Shown here piece by piece: positions 26,966 to 36,660 of a stretch of DNA of 64,000 nt (position 1 is the stretch's first letter; each line of letters starts with the position of its first letter). The notes under the pieces are model-generated. The model saw nothing but the letters and a program-made list of their open reading frames with translations, made no database searches and was not told the origin of the DNA. The DNA is from an uncultured Lachnospiraceae bacterium. Lineage in GTDB: Bacteria > Bacillota > Clostridia > Lachnospirales > Lachnospiraceae. The translations under genes were made by a program, and so were the position numbers. Location: NCBI GenBank assembly GCA_910586645.1, contig CAJUIS010000006.1, positions 34,961 to 98,960 on the forward strand. Direction: 5' to 3'.

Positions 26966-28486
26966 ATGAGAAAGCTGTACAAAGAGGCGGAAGAATTTTT
27001 TCGTATGCACAAAGCGGCATTGTTTATCAATGTATGCGTGTGTTTGATCTGTTACGGGCATCTGGTCTTTTCGCAGAATGTGGGAATTGATACGGAGCAC
27101 GTCATTAACTACCCGGGGACGACGATGCAGTGGGAGAGCATTGGAAGGCAGGGGCTTTTGTATACAAAATGGCTGTTTGGGATATTGGAATACAATCCCT
27201 ATCTGGGCGGCGCGCTGTTTTTGGGCAGCTTTATTTTGCTGGGCAGCATGATTATGTTTTTGTGCTGGCGCATAAGCGGGAAAGACGACAGCTATCCATA
27301 CGGCTGGTTTGCCGTTTTATTTTCGACGTGTCCGGTTTGGATGATCCAGTTTTATTTCAGCCTTCAGCGCGCCGAAGTTGTTATGGGTATGCTCTACGGC
27401 GTGATTTCCGTGTTTGCTTTGTGTGAAATTTTATTTTTCAGGCAGCGTAAAATTTACTGGTTTGTTCTCTGCCTGTTTTTTGGCGTATGGTGTCTGGCTT
27501 CTTACCAGAGCTGTGCGCTTTTGTATATCAGCCTGTGCGTCCTGTGCTATCTGCTGGATTTTTTCAGAGACTGCAAAAGGGAATGGAAAGTCTACGCAAA
27601 GCATATTTTAGGGCTGATTGCAGGGTTTGGCGTCATTTATGCGTCTTATTATGCCCTGATCAGCCGCTCGCTTGCAAATAACTACTATTTAAGCGCACAG
27701 ATCAAATGGGGGGAATATCCTGTTTCGCAGAGCCTGTCGTTGATTTTTGACCATATCAAGTGTATGCTGAACTGGCATATAGAGTCTGATGTTTCGGCGT
27801 TTCCCCTGAGCTGTATCTGCGTATTTCTTTTGTTCTGCGCTTACTTTTTAAAGGTGAAAAAAAATATCCCGATGCTTTTTCTGGGACTGGCGGGGCTTAT
27901 GGTATCGCCGTTTCTCTTTACGATCTATATCGGAGATAAATCTATTGCAAGAACGCAGTTCGCCCAGCCGCTTGTATGCGCGGCGGCGTGTATGCTGTTC
28001 TGGGGCCGCTGCAAAAGAGAGGGATGGAGGCTGATCTGGACGAAGCGGATCAGTATGGCGGCGGCAGCGGCAATCGTCTGGATCTGCATCTCTTTGATTT
28101 TAAGCCTTGAGTATACGGAAGATATAAGATACCGGGAAGATGCGGTTGTTTCCCAGACGATTGCGACAGACGTCGGGAGAATCGAAGAAGCGCAGGGGCT
28201 TCCAATCATTTTGGTAGGGGAGCGGAAAGCAAAATTGAACGGGGCTTCAAAACCGGCGGATATATATGGATATTCTTTTTATCAGTGGGATCATTCGGTT
28301 GGAAATCCCACGGGAGCCACATGGCGCGTGGTAGGATTTATGAAGACGCTTGGCATTGACGTTGAATCCGGCACGAAGTTCAGGAAAAAGGCAATAAAGG
28401 CTGCGGAAGGAATGCCCTGTTATCCGGCGGAAGGCTATGTCAAGGTCTGTAAAAACTTTGTAGTCGTAAAGCTGGCCGAGGAATAA
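26966..28486 (+). CDS. GtrII-like membrane glucosyltransferase
   Basis: 506 residues, about ten to twelve membrane helices. The N-terminal region (GIDTEHVINYPG, IGRQGLLYTKWLFG) and the overall pattern fit the GtrII family, which uses undecaprenyl-phosphate-linked glucose to decorate surface polysaccharide outside the cell; the acidic IDTE segment stands where the family has its conserved acidic residues. The C-terminal 120 residues are soluble and probably extracellular. The position after MBOAT/DHHW suggests that all three modify the same envelope glycan. Confidence 0.82.
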   Translation: MRKLYKEAEEFFRMHKAALFINVCVCLICYGHLVFSQNVGIDTEHVINYPGTTMQWESIGRQGLLYTKWLFGILEYNPYLGGALFLGSFILLGSMIMFLCWRISGKDDSYPYGWFAVLFSTCPVWMIQFYFSLQRAEVVMGMLYGVISVFALCEILFFRQRKIYWFVLCLFFGVWCLASYQSCALLYISLCVLCYLLDFFRDCKREWKVYAKHILGLIAGFGVIYASYYALISRSLANNYYLSAQIKWGEYPVSQSLSLIFDHIKCMLNWHIESDVSAFPLSCICVFLLFCAYFLKVKKNIPMLFLGLAGLMVSPFLFTIYIGDKSIARTQFAQPLVCAAACMLFWGRCKREGWRLIWTKRISMAAAAAIVWICISLILSLEYTEDIRYREDAVVSQTIATDVGRIEEAQGLPIILVGERKAKLNGASKPADIYGYSFYQWDHSVGNPTGATWRVVGFMKTLGIDVESGTKFRKKAIKAAEGMPCYPAEGYVKVCKNFVVVKLAEE

Positions 28487-28536
28487 GCAGCCCTGGCGCG
28501 AAACGCAGTATTTTACCCGCGGGACGACGCGTTTGG

Positions 28537-28565
28537 TTGACTTTTAGAGGTCATACATTTATAAT
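28537..28565 (+). promoter_or_regulatory. Strong sigma-A promoter of the hydratase gene
   Basis: TTGACT, 17 bases, TATAAT: 11 of 12 consensus positions with ideal spacing, about 36 bases before the ATG at 28601. Confidence 0.85.
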
Positions 28566-28600
28566 TTAAATAATTATGGACAGAATAAGGAGAATGTTGG

Positions 28601-30886
28601 ATGAAACTTTATCAAAACGGAGTATATCTTGTAAACGGAACCGAGTTAATTGAAGATAACAAAGCCGGGACAGACAAGCTTTTAAGCGGCGCCGGAATCA
28701 GTGTAACGAAAGAAAAAGCTGCGGAGAATACGATTGCATACGGAATTTTAAAAGAGCATAATACTTCCGGAAATATGCAGAAACTGCAGATCAAATTTGA
28801 TAAACTGACGTCTCACGACATTACGTTCGTGGGCATTATCCAGACGGCGAGGGCGTCGGGACTTGAAAAATTTCCGATTCCCTATGTTTTGACAAACTGC
28901 CATAACAGCCTCTGCGCTGTGGGCGGCACGATTAATGAAGACGATCATATGTATGGGCTTACCTGTGCAAAAAGGTATGGCGGCATCTATGTGCCTCCGC
29001 ATCAGGCGGTCATTCATCAGTTTGCAAGGGAGATGCTTGCCGGGGGCGGACGCATGATACTTGGATCGGATTCGCATACGCGTTACGGCGCGCTGGGCAC
29101 AATGGCGATGGGCGAAGGCGGCCCTGAGCTTGTAAAGCAGCTTTTAAGCCAGACGTATGACATCAATATGCCGGAAGTTGTCGGCGTCTATCTGAAAGGG
29201 GCTCCGGTAAAAGGCGTGGGGCCGCAGGACATTGCGCTTGCAATTATCGGGGAAGTATTTGCAAACGGCTATGTAAAGAATAAAGTCATGGAATTCGTAG
29301 GGCCGGGCGTTTCAAATTTAAGTGTGGATTACCGGATTGGCGTGGACGTTATGACAACGGAGACGACGTGCCTGTCCTCAATCTGGCGGACGGATGACGC
29401 CGTGAAGGAATTCTATGAAATTCATGGAAGAAAGGAAGACTATAAAGAGCTGAATCCGGGACAGGCGGCATATTACGACGGTATGATAGAGATTGATTTA
29501 AGTGAAATCCGTCCGATGATTGCAATGCCGTTCCATCCAAGCAATACCTATACGATTGATGAACTGAACGCCAACCTGATGGATATTCTGGATGACTGTG
29601 AGAAACGCGCGCAGGTAAGCTTTGACGGCGCAGTGGAGCTTGATTTGAAGAGCAAGGTAAGAAACGGCAGGCTGTATGTGGACCAGGGGATTATTGCAGG
29701 ATGCGCAGGCGGCGGTTTTGAGAATATCTGCGATGCGGCCGATATTTTAGAGGGCGCTTCGATTGGCCCGGATGAATTTACGTTAAGCGTTTATCCGGCG
29801 AGTATGCCGGTTTATATGGAGCTTGTGAGAAACGGCGCGGCTGCGGTTCTGATGCAGACGGGAGCGGTTCTTAAGACGGCGTTCTGCGGCCCCTGCTTTG
29901 GCGCAGGAGATACGCCTGCGAATAATGCGTTTTCAATCCGCCATTCTACCAGGAACTTCCCGAACAGGGAGGGCTCCAAAGTGCAGAACGGGCAGGTGGC
30001 TTCTGTCGCGCTTATGGATGCGCGGTCAATTGCGGCCACAGCGGCGAACAAAGGTTATCTGACGGCGGCGACTGATATAGACGTCGATTTCAGCAGGCCC
30101 AAATATTTCTTTGACAGCAAGATTTATGCGAACCGTGTCTTTGACAGCAAAGGAAAGGCGGATCCTTCCGTTGAGATTCAATTTGGCCCCAATATCAAGG
30201 ACTGGCCGAAGATGAGCGCGCTGCCGAAACATATGCTGCTGAAAGTGGCGGCGGAGATTCACGATCCGGTTACGACGACGGACGAGCTGATTCCTTCCGG
30301 AGAGACGTCTTCTTACCGTTCCAATCCTCTGGGGCTGGCGGAGTTTACGCTTTCAAGAAAAGATCCCGCCTATGTGGGCCGCGCAAAAGAGATTCAGAAA
30401 GCGCAGAAAGCAATTGAAGAAGATACGTGTCCATGTGAAGCGGTTTCGGAATTAAAGCCGGTAATGGATGTTTTAAAAGAAAGATACAAGGATATCGGAA
30501 GAGATACAATCGGGATTGGCAGCACGATTTTTGCAGTGAAGCCGGGAGACGGATCGGCAAGGGAGCAGGCGGCTTCCTGTCAGAAGGTTCTGGGCGGCTG
30601 GGCCAATATCGCGCATGAATATGCAACGAAGCGCTACCGCTCCAATCTGATCAACTGGGGTATGCTGCCGCTTTTAATCGAAAAGGGAGAACTGCCTTTT
30701 ACAATCGGGGATTATATTTTCCTTCCGGACATTAAAAAGGCGGTAGAGGATCAGTTGTCTGAGATTCAGGCTTATGTTGTAAAAGATCAGTCGTTAAAGG
30801 AATTTAAGCTGACGCTTGGTGAGCTGACGGATGATGAGAGAGCCATTATCTTAAAAGGCTGCCTGATTAATTACAACAGGCGGTAA
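28601..30886 (+). CDS. Aconitase-superfamily hydratase (YbhJ-like)
   Basis: 761 residues. Aconitase-type features: LGSDSHTRYGALGTMAMGEGGPE near residue 150, a cluster-ligand cysteine in AGCAGGGFENICDAA (about 370) and the signature FCGPCFGAGDTP (about 430) supplying the other two [4Fe-4S] ligands. A swivelling C-terminal domain follows (TIGIGSTIFAVKPGDGSA, then KRYRSNLINWGMLPLL). Similarity is to the uncharacterised YbhJ-type hydratases rather than to citrate aconitase. Substrate unknown. Monocistronic start with a strong promoter; AAGGAG precedes the ATG. The AI-2E transporter gene begins 13 bases later. Confidence 0.88.
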   Translation: MKLYQNGVYLVNGTELIEDNKAGTDKLLSGAGISVTKEKAAENTIAYGILKEHNTSGNMQKLQIKFDKLTSHDITFVGIIQTARASGLEKFPIPYVLTNCHNSLCAVGGTINEDDHMYGLTCAKRYGGIYVPPHQAVIHQFAREMLAGGGRMILGSDSHTRYGALGTMAMGEGGPELVKQLLSQTYDINMPEVVGVYLKGAPVKGVGPQDIALAIIGEVFANGYVKNKVMEFVGPGVSNLSVDYRIGVDVMTTETTCLSSIWRTDDAVKEFYEIHGRKEDYKELNPGQAAYYDGMIEIDLSEIRPMIAMPFHPSNTYTIDELNANLMDILDDCEKRAQVSFDGAVELDLKSKVRNGRLYVDQGIIAGCAGGGFENICDAADILEGASIGPDEFTLSVYPASMPVYMELVRNGAAAVLMQTGAVLKTAFCGPCFGAGDTPANNAFSIRHSTRNFPNREGSKVQNGQVASVALMDARSIAATAANKGYLTAATDIDVDFSRPKYFFDSKIYANRVFDSKGKADPSVEIQFGPNIKDWPKMSALPKHMLLKVAAEIHDPVTTTDELIPSGETSSYRSNPLGLAEFTLSRKDPAYVGRAKEIQKAQKAIEEDTCPCEAVSELKPVMDVLKERYKDIGRDTIGIGSTIFAVKPGDGSAREQAASCQKVLGGWANIAHEYATKRYRSNLINWGMLPLLIEKGELPFTIGDYIFLPDIKKAVEDQLSEIQAYVVKDQSLKEFKLTLGELTDDERAIILKGCLINYNRR

Positions 30887-30899
30887 AGGGGGCTTTACA

Positions 30900-32174
30900 G
30901 TGGAGGAATCAGGGAAGAAAGAGAATTTAAAAAAATATATCGTCATTGCGCTTGTGACGTTTGTGACATTTTGCTGCTGTATTTTATTTTTCTTCTTTAT
31001 TTACCGTTACAACGGATTTACCGCATACTGGCAGAAGATCATGGGGATACTGCAGCCGATTATCATGGGTTTTATTGTGGCGTATCTTCTGAATCCGGTG
31101 ATGGTGTTTCTGGAGGGACATCTGCTGAAATATCTGCGGCAAAGGCGGATGGATGAAAAAAAAGCGAAGAGAATGGCCCGGTCTCTTGGAACGATAGGTT
31201 CGATCCTGTTTCTTCTGCTGGTGATTTTTCTTCTGCTGTATATGATGATACCGGAACTGATTCGAAGCATTCAGAATATGACGGTCAACCTTCCGGCGGA
31301 ATTTAAAGAATTTGAGCAGTGGATGGAGTCGGTTTTTAATGAAGAAAGCCAGCTTACGGAATGGCTGAAAGCGCTGGGGATAGATCTCACGGAAATTGGG
31401 GATTATATGGAAACCCTGCTTCAGAAGCAGATTCTGCCTCAGGTAAAAACATATCTTTCTTACCTTGCTTCCATTACGACGGGGGTAATCAGCGCACTGA
31501 AAATGTTGTTTAATTTTGTGATCGGGCTTGTGATTGCTGTTTATCTTCTGATTGGCAAAGAGACATTTGTCGGACAGGGAAAGAAAATCGTTTATGCGGT
31601 TTTGCCGTCAAAATACGGAAATGTCGTAATTCATACGATGAGAATTACAAATCAGATGTTTGGAGGGTTTGTCAGCGGTAAAATTTTAGATTCTGTGATT
31701 ATCGGAGTTATCTGTTATGTCGGACTTATGATTCTTGGTATGCCGTACAGCCTTCTGGTAGCCGTTATTGTCGGTGTGACAAACGTCATCCCGTTTTTCG
31801 GCCCGTTTATCGGCGCTGTGCCGAGTTTCATACTGATTGCTCTGGCAGAGCCTGTGAAAGGTCTGTATTTTTTGATTTTTGTCCTTGCGCTGCAGCAGGT
31901 GGACGGAAATATTATCGGACCTAAGATTTTGGGGGATTCTACGGGACTGTCCTCTTTCTGGGTGGTATTTGCAATCTTAGTCGGCGGCGGACTGTTCGGA
32001 TTTATGGGGATGCTGCTTGGCGTGCCTACTTTTGCGGTGATTTATTATCTCATTCGCGAGGCGGTGGCATATATTCTGCGCAGGCGCAGTCTGCCGGAAG
32101 AGACGAGAGATTATATCCGGATGCGCAATGTGGATATAGAGACAGGGAAGCTTCGTTATGAGGAAAAAGAGTAA
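30900..32174 (+). CDS. AI-2E family transporter (PF01594-type permease)
   Basis: 424 residues, seven or eight membrane helices, with the family hallmarks PIIMGFIVAYLLNPV, SGKILDSVIIGVICYVG, VTNVIPFFGPFIGAVP and QVDGNIIGPKILGDSTGLSSFWV. The start is GTG at 30900, with AAGGGGG eight bases upstream. Family members were named after TqsA but many exchange Na+/H+ or unknown small molecules, so the cargo is not assigned. It probably shares the hydratase transcript. Confidence 0.93.
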   Translation: MEESGKKENLKKYIVIALVTFVTFCCCILFFFFIYRYNGFTAYWQKIMGILQPIIMGFIVAYLLNPVMVFLEGHLLKYLRQRRMDEKKAKRMARSLGTIGSILFLLLVIFLLLYMMIPELIRSIQNMTVNLPAEFKEFEQWMESVFNEESQLTEWLKALGIDLTEIGDYMETLLQKQILPQVKTYLSYLASITTGVISALKMLFNFVIGLVIAVYLLIGKETFVGQGKKIVYAVLPSKYGNVVIHTMRITNQMFGGFVSGKILDSVIIGVICYVGLMILGMPYSLLVAVIVGVTNVIPFFGPFIGAVPSFILIALAEPVKGLYFLIFVLALQQVDGNIIGPKILGDSTGLSSFWVVFAILVGGGLFGFMGMLLGVPTFAVIYYLIREAVAYILRRRSLPEETRDYIRMRNVDIETGKLRYEEKE

Positions 32175-32201
32175 ACCGGCGCTGTTTTTGAGGTGACATA
32201 A

Positions 32202-34646
32202 TTGGATAAATATGAATATAAACTAAAGTTGGACCAGATAAAAGCTTTGGCTGCCGAAGGCGATTATGCTTCGGCAGCGGAAATTGCAGACACGGTAAAC
32301 TGGCGCAAGATAAAAAACGTGAATTTGCTGGTTAAGGCGGGGGATGTTTACATTAAGCAGAAACGCTATGAGGAAGCGAAGGAGATTCTGCTTATGGCAT
32401 ACGATCGCTCTCCTATCGGAAGAATGATTGTTTACCGCCTTGCCGAAATTGCAGTCAAAACAAAGAATCTGGAAGAGGCCGAAGAATATTATGACGAGTT
32501 TGTTGAGCTTGCTCCTCACGATAATTTAAAATATGTGCTCCGTTATAAAATCAGCAGGGCAAAGGGAGCGGATATTCAGACGAGAATTGCAATTCTTGAA
32601 GAGCTGAAGGAAGCCGAATATACGGAGGAATGGGCTTATCAGCTTGCTTTTTTATATCATAAGGCAGGAGAGAGCGAAAAATGCATTGATACCTGCGATG
32701 AATTGATTTTATGGTTTGGCGAGGGCGTTTATGTGGAGCGTGCGCTGGAACTTAAGATGCTTCACCAGCCGCTTTCCAGTTCCCAGGAGGGCAAATACCG
32801 CGCGTTAAAGCGGCACAGGGACGGCGTTAAGGAAGTGAGGCCAAAGGAAGAGGAAAACGTTGTCCGGATTCCGGTGGTGCAGGAGAACGTGGAACGGTTT
32901 AATACGGCCAATCTGCAGGAAGAGCTTGCAAAAAATATGCAGCAGATTATGGATGCGACGGAAAAAGAAACCGTTGACGACACGATGGACAATATTAAAA
33001 AGCTGGTAGAGGAAATTCCGTATCTTAATATGCCGTACCAAAATGAAAAAAAACCGGAACAAGCGGCGGATCATATAGAAACGGATGAAGAAATAGACGA
33101 TTCCCTGCGGGATAATTTTAAAGAAATGCTTTCCGAAGATTCTGACGCACAGGGTCTTATGCAGGGGGAAAATTCCCCCAAAGAGCAGCAGATGAGCATT
33201 GAGGATGTTCTGAGTGACTGGGAGAAGACCAGGCGTGCGGCGCAGGCGGCTCTTTTGATGGCGCGGCAGCAGAAGCTGGAATCTGCAAAGGCCAGGGCGC
33301 TGCAGGAAGCCGGGGATATTATGGAGAGACTGGCGGAGATGATTCCAAAGCTGGATGAAGGCATTGCGCCTCCGCAGCCTTCGAAGGAAGAGGAACAGAA
33401 AGAAGATGATATTTCCAGTGAAGAACGCGCCGGGAAATATATGGCGGATATGAACGATATGCTGCAGCAGCAGATAGACAGGCTTCAGGAGGAAGCAAAA
33501 ACGGAAGCTTCAGAGCCGGAGCTGCTTCGTAAGATAAAGAAAGCAAAGCCAAGCATAGATGAACAGATTGGATTAAGGCCATATTATCCAAAACAGTTTG
33601 AGGAACAGCGGCAGATTCAGGAAGAAGAGCTGCGGGCAGCGGAAGAGGAGTTTTATGGAGCGCTGCCGGAAGCGGACAAAGACGAAGAAGATACGGCGCT
33701 GTTAAAGCAGGATACAAAAGAGATTCAGACGAAGCAGATTGCAGAAGCTTTGGACAGGCAGGCGGAGGAAGTTCTGAAAGAAGAGGAAGAAGAGGAGATC
33801 GAGACTGTAAAAGAACCGGAAAACGGTGCTTTGCCCGAAGAAGAAAAAGAAATCAAAGAAGTGCGTAAGTCTCCGGAAATTGAAAAGCTGAGTGAAGAGC
33901 AGAAGGCTGTTTTTTCTTATTTTGTTCCTGTGGAAGGGATGGAGCGCCAGATTTGCGAAGTCCTTACGGGCACACTGACAAAGTTTGAAACAGGAGGGCT
34001 TTGCAGAGGGGGGCATATTCTGATACAGGGAGAAAGCGGATGCGGAAAGACGGTTCTGGCAAAAGCGCTTATTAAAACTTTGCAGAAGGAAGCGAAACGC
34101 CCGAACGGCAAAGTGGGGAAAATTGACGCAAAGGCGTTAAACGGAAAGGATCTCTCAAAGCTGATGAAGAAAGTGGCGGGAGGATATTTGATTATTGAAC
34201 GGGCGGCGGAACTTAGCCGGGAGACGGCAGTAAAGCTGTCGCTGCTTTTGGACAGTGATGACAGCGGGATCCTGATGTTTATGGAAGATAACAGAAAAGG
34301 GCTTGAGCAGGCGCTTGGCAGGGACGAGGGCTTTGCGAAAAAGTTCACCGAAAGAATTAAAATTCCGGTATTTACCAGCGACGAGCTGGTGGAGTTCGGC
34401 AAGGCGTATGCGCACGATTTGGACTATGAGATTGATACGATGGGGGTTTTGGCGCTGTACAACAGGATCAGCAATATACAGCGGCTGGATCGGGCGACGA
34501 CGTTGACGGAAGTAAAAGAAATTGTGGATGAGGCGATTGAAAAGGCGGAGAAGAAGTCATTAAAGAAGGCGATTTCAATTCTTACATCCAGAAGATATAC
34601 GGAGGATGATTATGTTATTCTCAGGGAAAAAGATTTTGAAGAATAA
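32202..34646 (+). CDS. TPR protein with acidic linker and C-terminal P-loop (AAA-like) domain
   Basis: 814 residues, starting at TTG (32202) with GAGGTGA upstream. Residues about 1-210 are TPR-like helical repeats (YIKQKRYEEAKEILLMAY, KNLEEAEEYYDEFVELAPHD). Residues about 210-560 are very rich in Glu, Gln and Lys with long helical stretches. The C-terminal 250 residues form an AAA-like module with Walker A GESGCGKTVLAKAL at about 610, a weak Walker B-like GGYLIIERAAEL and a sensor-like SDDSGILMFMEDN. The Walker B acidic residues are atypical. It may be a cytoplasmic scaffold or regulator; I do not recognise a named family. It lies between the transporter and glgB with short gaps. Confidence 0.8.
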   Translation: MDKYEYKLKLDQIKALAAEGDYASAAEIADTVNWRKIKNVNLLVKAGDVYIKQKRYEEAKEILLMAYDRSPIGRMIVYRLAEIAVKTKNLEEAEEYYDEFVELAPHDNLKYVLRYKISRAKGADIQTRIAILEELKEAEYTEEWAYQLAFLYHKAGESEKCIDTCDELILWFGEGVYVERALELKMLHQPLSSSQEGKYRALKRHRDGVKEVRPKEEENVVRIPVVQENVERFNTANLQEELAKNMQQIMDATEKETVDDTMDNIKKLVEEIPYLNMPYQNEKKPEQAADHIETDEEIDDSLRDNFKEMLSEDSDAQGLMQGENSPKEQQMSIEDVLSDWEKTRRAAQAALLMARQQKLESAKARALQEAGDIMERLAEMIPKLDEGIAPPQPSKEEEQKEDDISSEERAGKYMADMNDMLQQQIDRLQEEAKTEASEPELLRKIKKAKPSIDEQIGLRPYYPKQFEEQRQIQEEELRAAEEEFYGALPEADKDEEDTALLKQDTKEIQTKQIAEALDRQAEEVLKEEEEEEIETVKEPENGALPEEEKEIKEVRKSPEIEKLSEEQKAVFSYFVPVEGMERQICEVLTGTLTKFETGGLCRGGHILIQGESGCGKTVLAKALIKTLQKEAKRPNGKVGKIDAKALNGKDLSKLMKKVAGGYLIIERAAELSRETAVKLSLLLDSDDSGILMFMEDNRKGLEQALGRDEGFAKKFTERIKIPVFTSDELVEFGKAYAHDLDYEIDTMGVLALYNRISNIQRLDRATTLTEVKEIVDEAIEKAEKKSLKKAISILTSRRYTEDDYVILREKDFEE

Positions 34647-34668
34647 ATGAAAAACGGAGGGTGGAACT

Positions 34669-36576
34669 ATGGGGAAATTTTCAGAACTGGATATGTATTT
34701 GTTTGGGCAGGCAACGCATTATGACATTTACAAAAAGATGGGGGCGCATCCGCAGGTTCGCAGGAAGAAGAAGGGGATTTGTTTTACGGTTTACGCGCCT
34801 CATGCGCAGAAAGTATTTGTAATTGGCGAGTTCAATGACTGGAATGAGACGGCGCATGAACTCAAACGCTTAAAACCGGAAGAAGCGGGAATTTATGAAT
34901 TATTCGTGCCTGGCCTTGGAACGGGAAGCCTGTACAAATATCTCATTGAAACGCCCGACGGACGGAAGCTGTATAAAGCGGATCCATTTGCCAATTATGC
35001 GGAAATGAGGCCGGGAACGGCGTCCAGGATTGTGGACATTGATAAAATTAAATGGTCGGATGAAGCGTGGATGAAGAAACGTGCGGAAAAGCAGACGATG
35101 GATGAAGAGCCTATGAGCATTTATGAGGTTCATCCGGGTTCCTGGATGCGGCATCCGGGTTATGAGGAAGATTCCGGGTTTTATACGTATCGGGAATTTG
35201 CAAAATCGCTCTGCGATTATGTCAGGAAAATGGGATATACACACGTAGAGCTGATGGGAATTTCGGAATATCCGTTTGACGGTTCCTGGGGATATCAGGT
35301 AACAGGATATTATGCTCCGACATCCAGATACGGAACGCCGGAGGATTTTGCATGGATGATAAATTATCTGCACAAAAATAATATCGGCGTTATTTTGGAC
35401 TGGGTTCCGGCTCATTTTCCGAGGGATGCGCACGGCCTGGCGGAATTTGACGGGCAGGCATTGTATGAATATGCAGATCCCAGAAAAGGAGAGCATCCTG
35501 ACTGGGGAACCAAAATTTTCGACTACGGCAACAATCAGGTAAAGAACTTTTTGATTGGAAGCGCTTTGATGTGGGTGGAGCATTATCATATTGACGGACT
35601 CCGGGTGGATGCGGTCGCTTCGATGCTGTATCTTGATTATGGCAAACAGGACGGACAATGGGTGGCAAACCAGTACGGCGAAAATAAAAATCTGGATGCG
35701 ATTGAGTTTTTCAGGCATATCAATACGCTGATTACAGGACGGAACAAGGGAGCCGTTATGATTGCGGAAGAATCTACGGCATGGCCGATGGTAACGGGGC
35801 CGGCACAGGAAGGCGGCCTTAATTTCTCTCTGAAATGGAATATGGGATGGATGCATGATTTTCTGGATTACATGAAACAGGATCCGTATTTCCGTAAAGG
35901 GAACCACAATAAGATGACGTTTGCAATGTCGTACAACGGCAGCGAGAAATATATTCTTGTGCTTTCCCATGACGAGGTTGTGCATTTGAAATGTTCCATG
36001 ATCAATAAGATGCCGGGAGAAGGGGAAGATAAGTTCTCCAATCTGAAAGCGGGCTACGCTTTTATGATGGGGCATCCGGGAAAGAAACTTTTATTTATGG
36101 GACAGGAATTTGCACAGCTCCACGAGTGGAGTGAAAAAACAGAGCTGGAATGGTATCTTCTGGAAAAACCGGAGCATGCGCAGATGCAGGAATATGTAAA
36201 AGAGCTTTTACATATGTACCGGAAGTATCCGGCCATGTATGAACTCGATCACAGTTGGGAAGGCTTTGAATGGATAAATGCGAATGATAATGAAAGAAGC
36301 ATTTTCAGTTTTATCCGCAAAAGCAAAGACGGCAAAAACTGCCTGCTGTTTGTCTGCAACTTTACGCCGGTTGCACGGGAAGACTACAGAGTGGGCGTTC
36401 CGGGCAAAAAATCGTACCGGCTGATTTTTAACAGTGATGAAGAGCGGTTTGGCGGAACAGGAGAAAAGAGGCCGACGAGCTATCGCGCGAAAAAACAGGA
36501 ATGCGACGGCAAAGAATATTCAATTGGATATTCGCTGCCAGGATATGGCGTGGCTGTATTTAAATTTTCATATTAA
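34669..36576 (+). CDS. glgB: 1,4-alpha-glucan branching enzyme
   Basis: 635 residues: CBM48-like beta-sandwich (about 30-120, FTVYAPHAQKVFVIGEFNDW), then a GH13 barrel with VELMGISEYPFDGSWGYQ, DWVPAHFPRDAHGL, nucleophile Asp in DGLRVDAVASML (about 313), acid/base Glu in MIAEESTAWP (about 367) and LSHDEVVH, and a C-terminal all-beta domain. The enzyme forms alpha-1,6 branches in glycogen. No other glg gene is in the window, so it is separated from the usual cluster. It starts 22 bases after the TPR/P-loop gene with GGAGGG and ends at a strong terminator. Confidence 0.96.
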   Translation: MGKFSELDMYLFGQATHYDIYKKMGAHPQVRRKKKGICFTVYAPHAQKVFVIGEFNDWNETAHELKRLKPEEAGIYELFVPGLGTGSLYKYLIETPDGRKLYKADPFANYAEMRPGTASRIVDIDKIKWSDEAWMKKRAEKQTMDEEPMSIYEVHPGSWMRHPGYEEDSGFYTYREFAKSLCDYVRKMGYTHVELMGISEYPFDGSWGYQVTGYYAPTSRYGTPEDFAWMINYLHKNNIGVILDWVPAHFPRDAHGLAEFDGQALYEYADPRKGEHPDWGTKIFDYGNNQVKNFLIGSALMWVEHYHIDGLRVDAVASMLYLDYGKQDGQWVANQYGENKNLDAIEFFRHINTLITGRNKGAVMIAEESTAWPMVTGPAQEGGLNFSLKWNMGWMHDFLDYMKQDPYFRKGNHNKMTFAMSYNGSEKYILVLSHDEVVHLKCSMINKMPGEGEDKFSNLKAGYAFMMGHPGKKLLFMGQEFAQLHEWSEKTELEWYLLEKPEHAQMQEYVKELLHMYRKYPAMYELDHSWEGFEWINANDNERSIFSFIRKSKDGKNCLLFVCNFTPVAREDYRVGVPGKKSYRLIFNSDEERFGGTGEKRPTSYRAKKQECDGKEYSIGYSLPGYGVAVFKFSY

Positions 36577-36596
36577 TGAGATCGGTTTTAATGTAT

Positions 36597-36652
36597 AAAA
36601 AAATCCCGTGGAATCCAGGCTTATTGGAAGCCTGGATTTCATGGGATTTTTT
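36597..36652. terminator. Strong bidirectional terminator between glgB and the AT-rich block
   Basis: A 25-bp nearly perfect stem (ATCCCGTGGAATCCAGGCTT pairing with AAGCCTGGATTTCATGGGAT) flanked by A and T runs on both sides, loop of five bases. It serves glgB on the plus strand and the convergent small secreted-protein gene (stop at 36661) on the minus strand. Confidence 0.93.
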
Positions 36653-36660
36653 GAATGCTG

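Noticed and set aside
34900..36075. A 391-residue minus-strand open frame
   Set aside because: It lies fully antisense to glgB, has no ribosome binding site and the encoded sequence resembles no protein.
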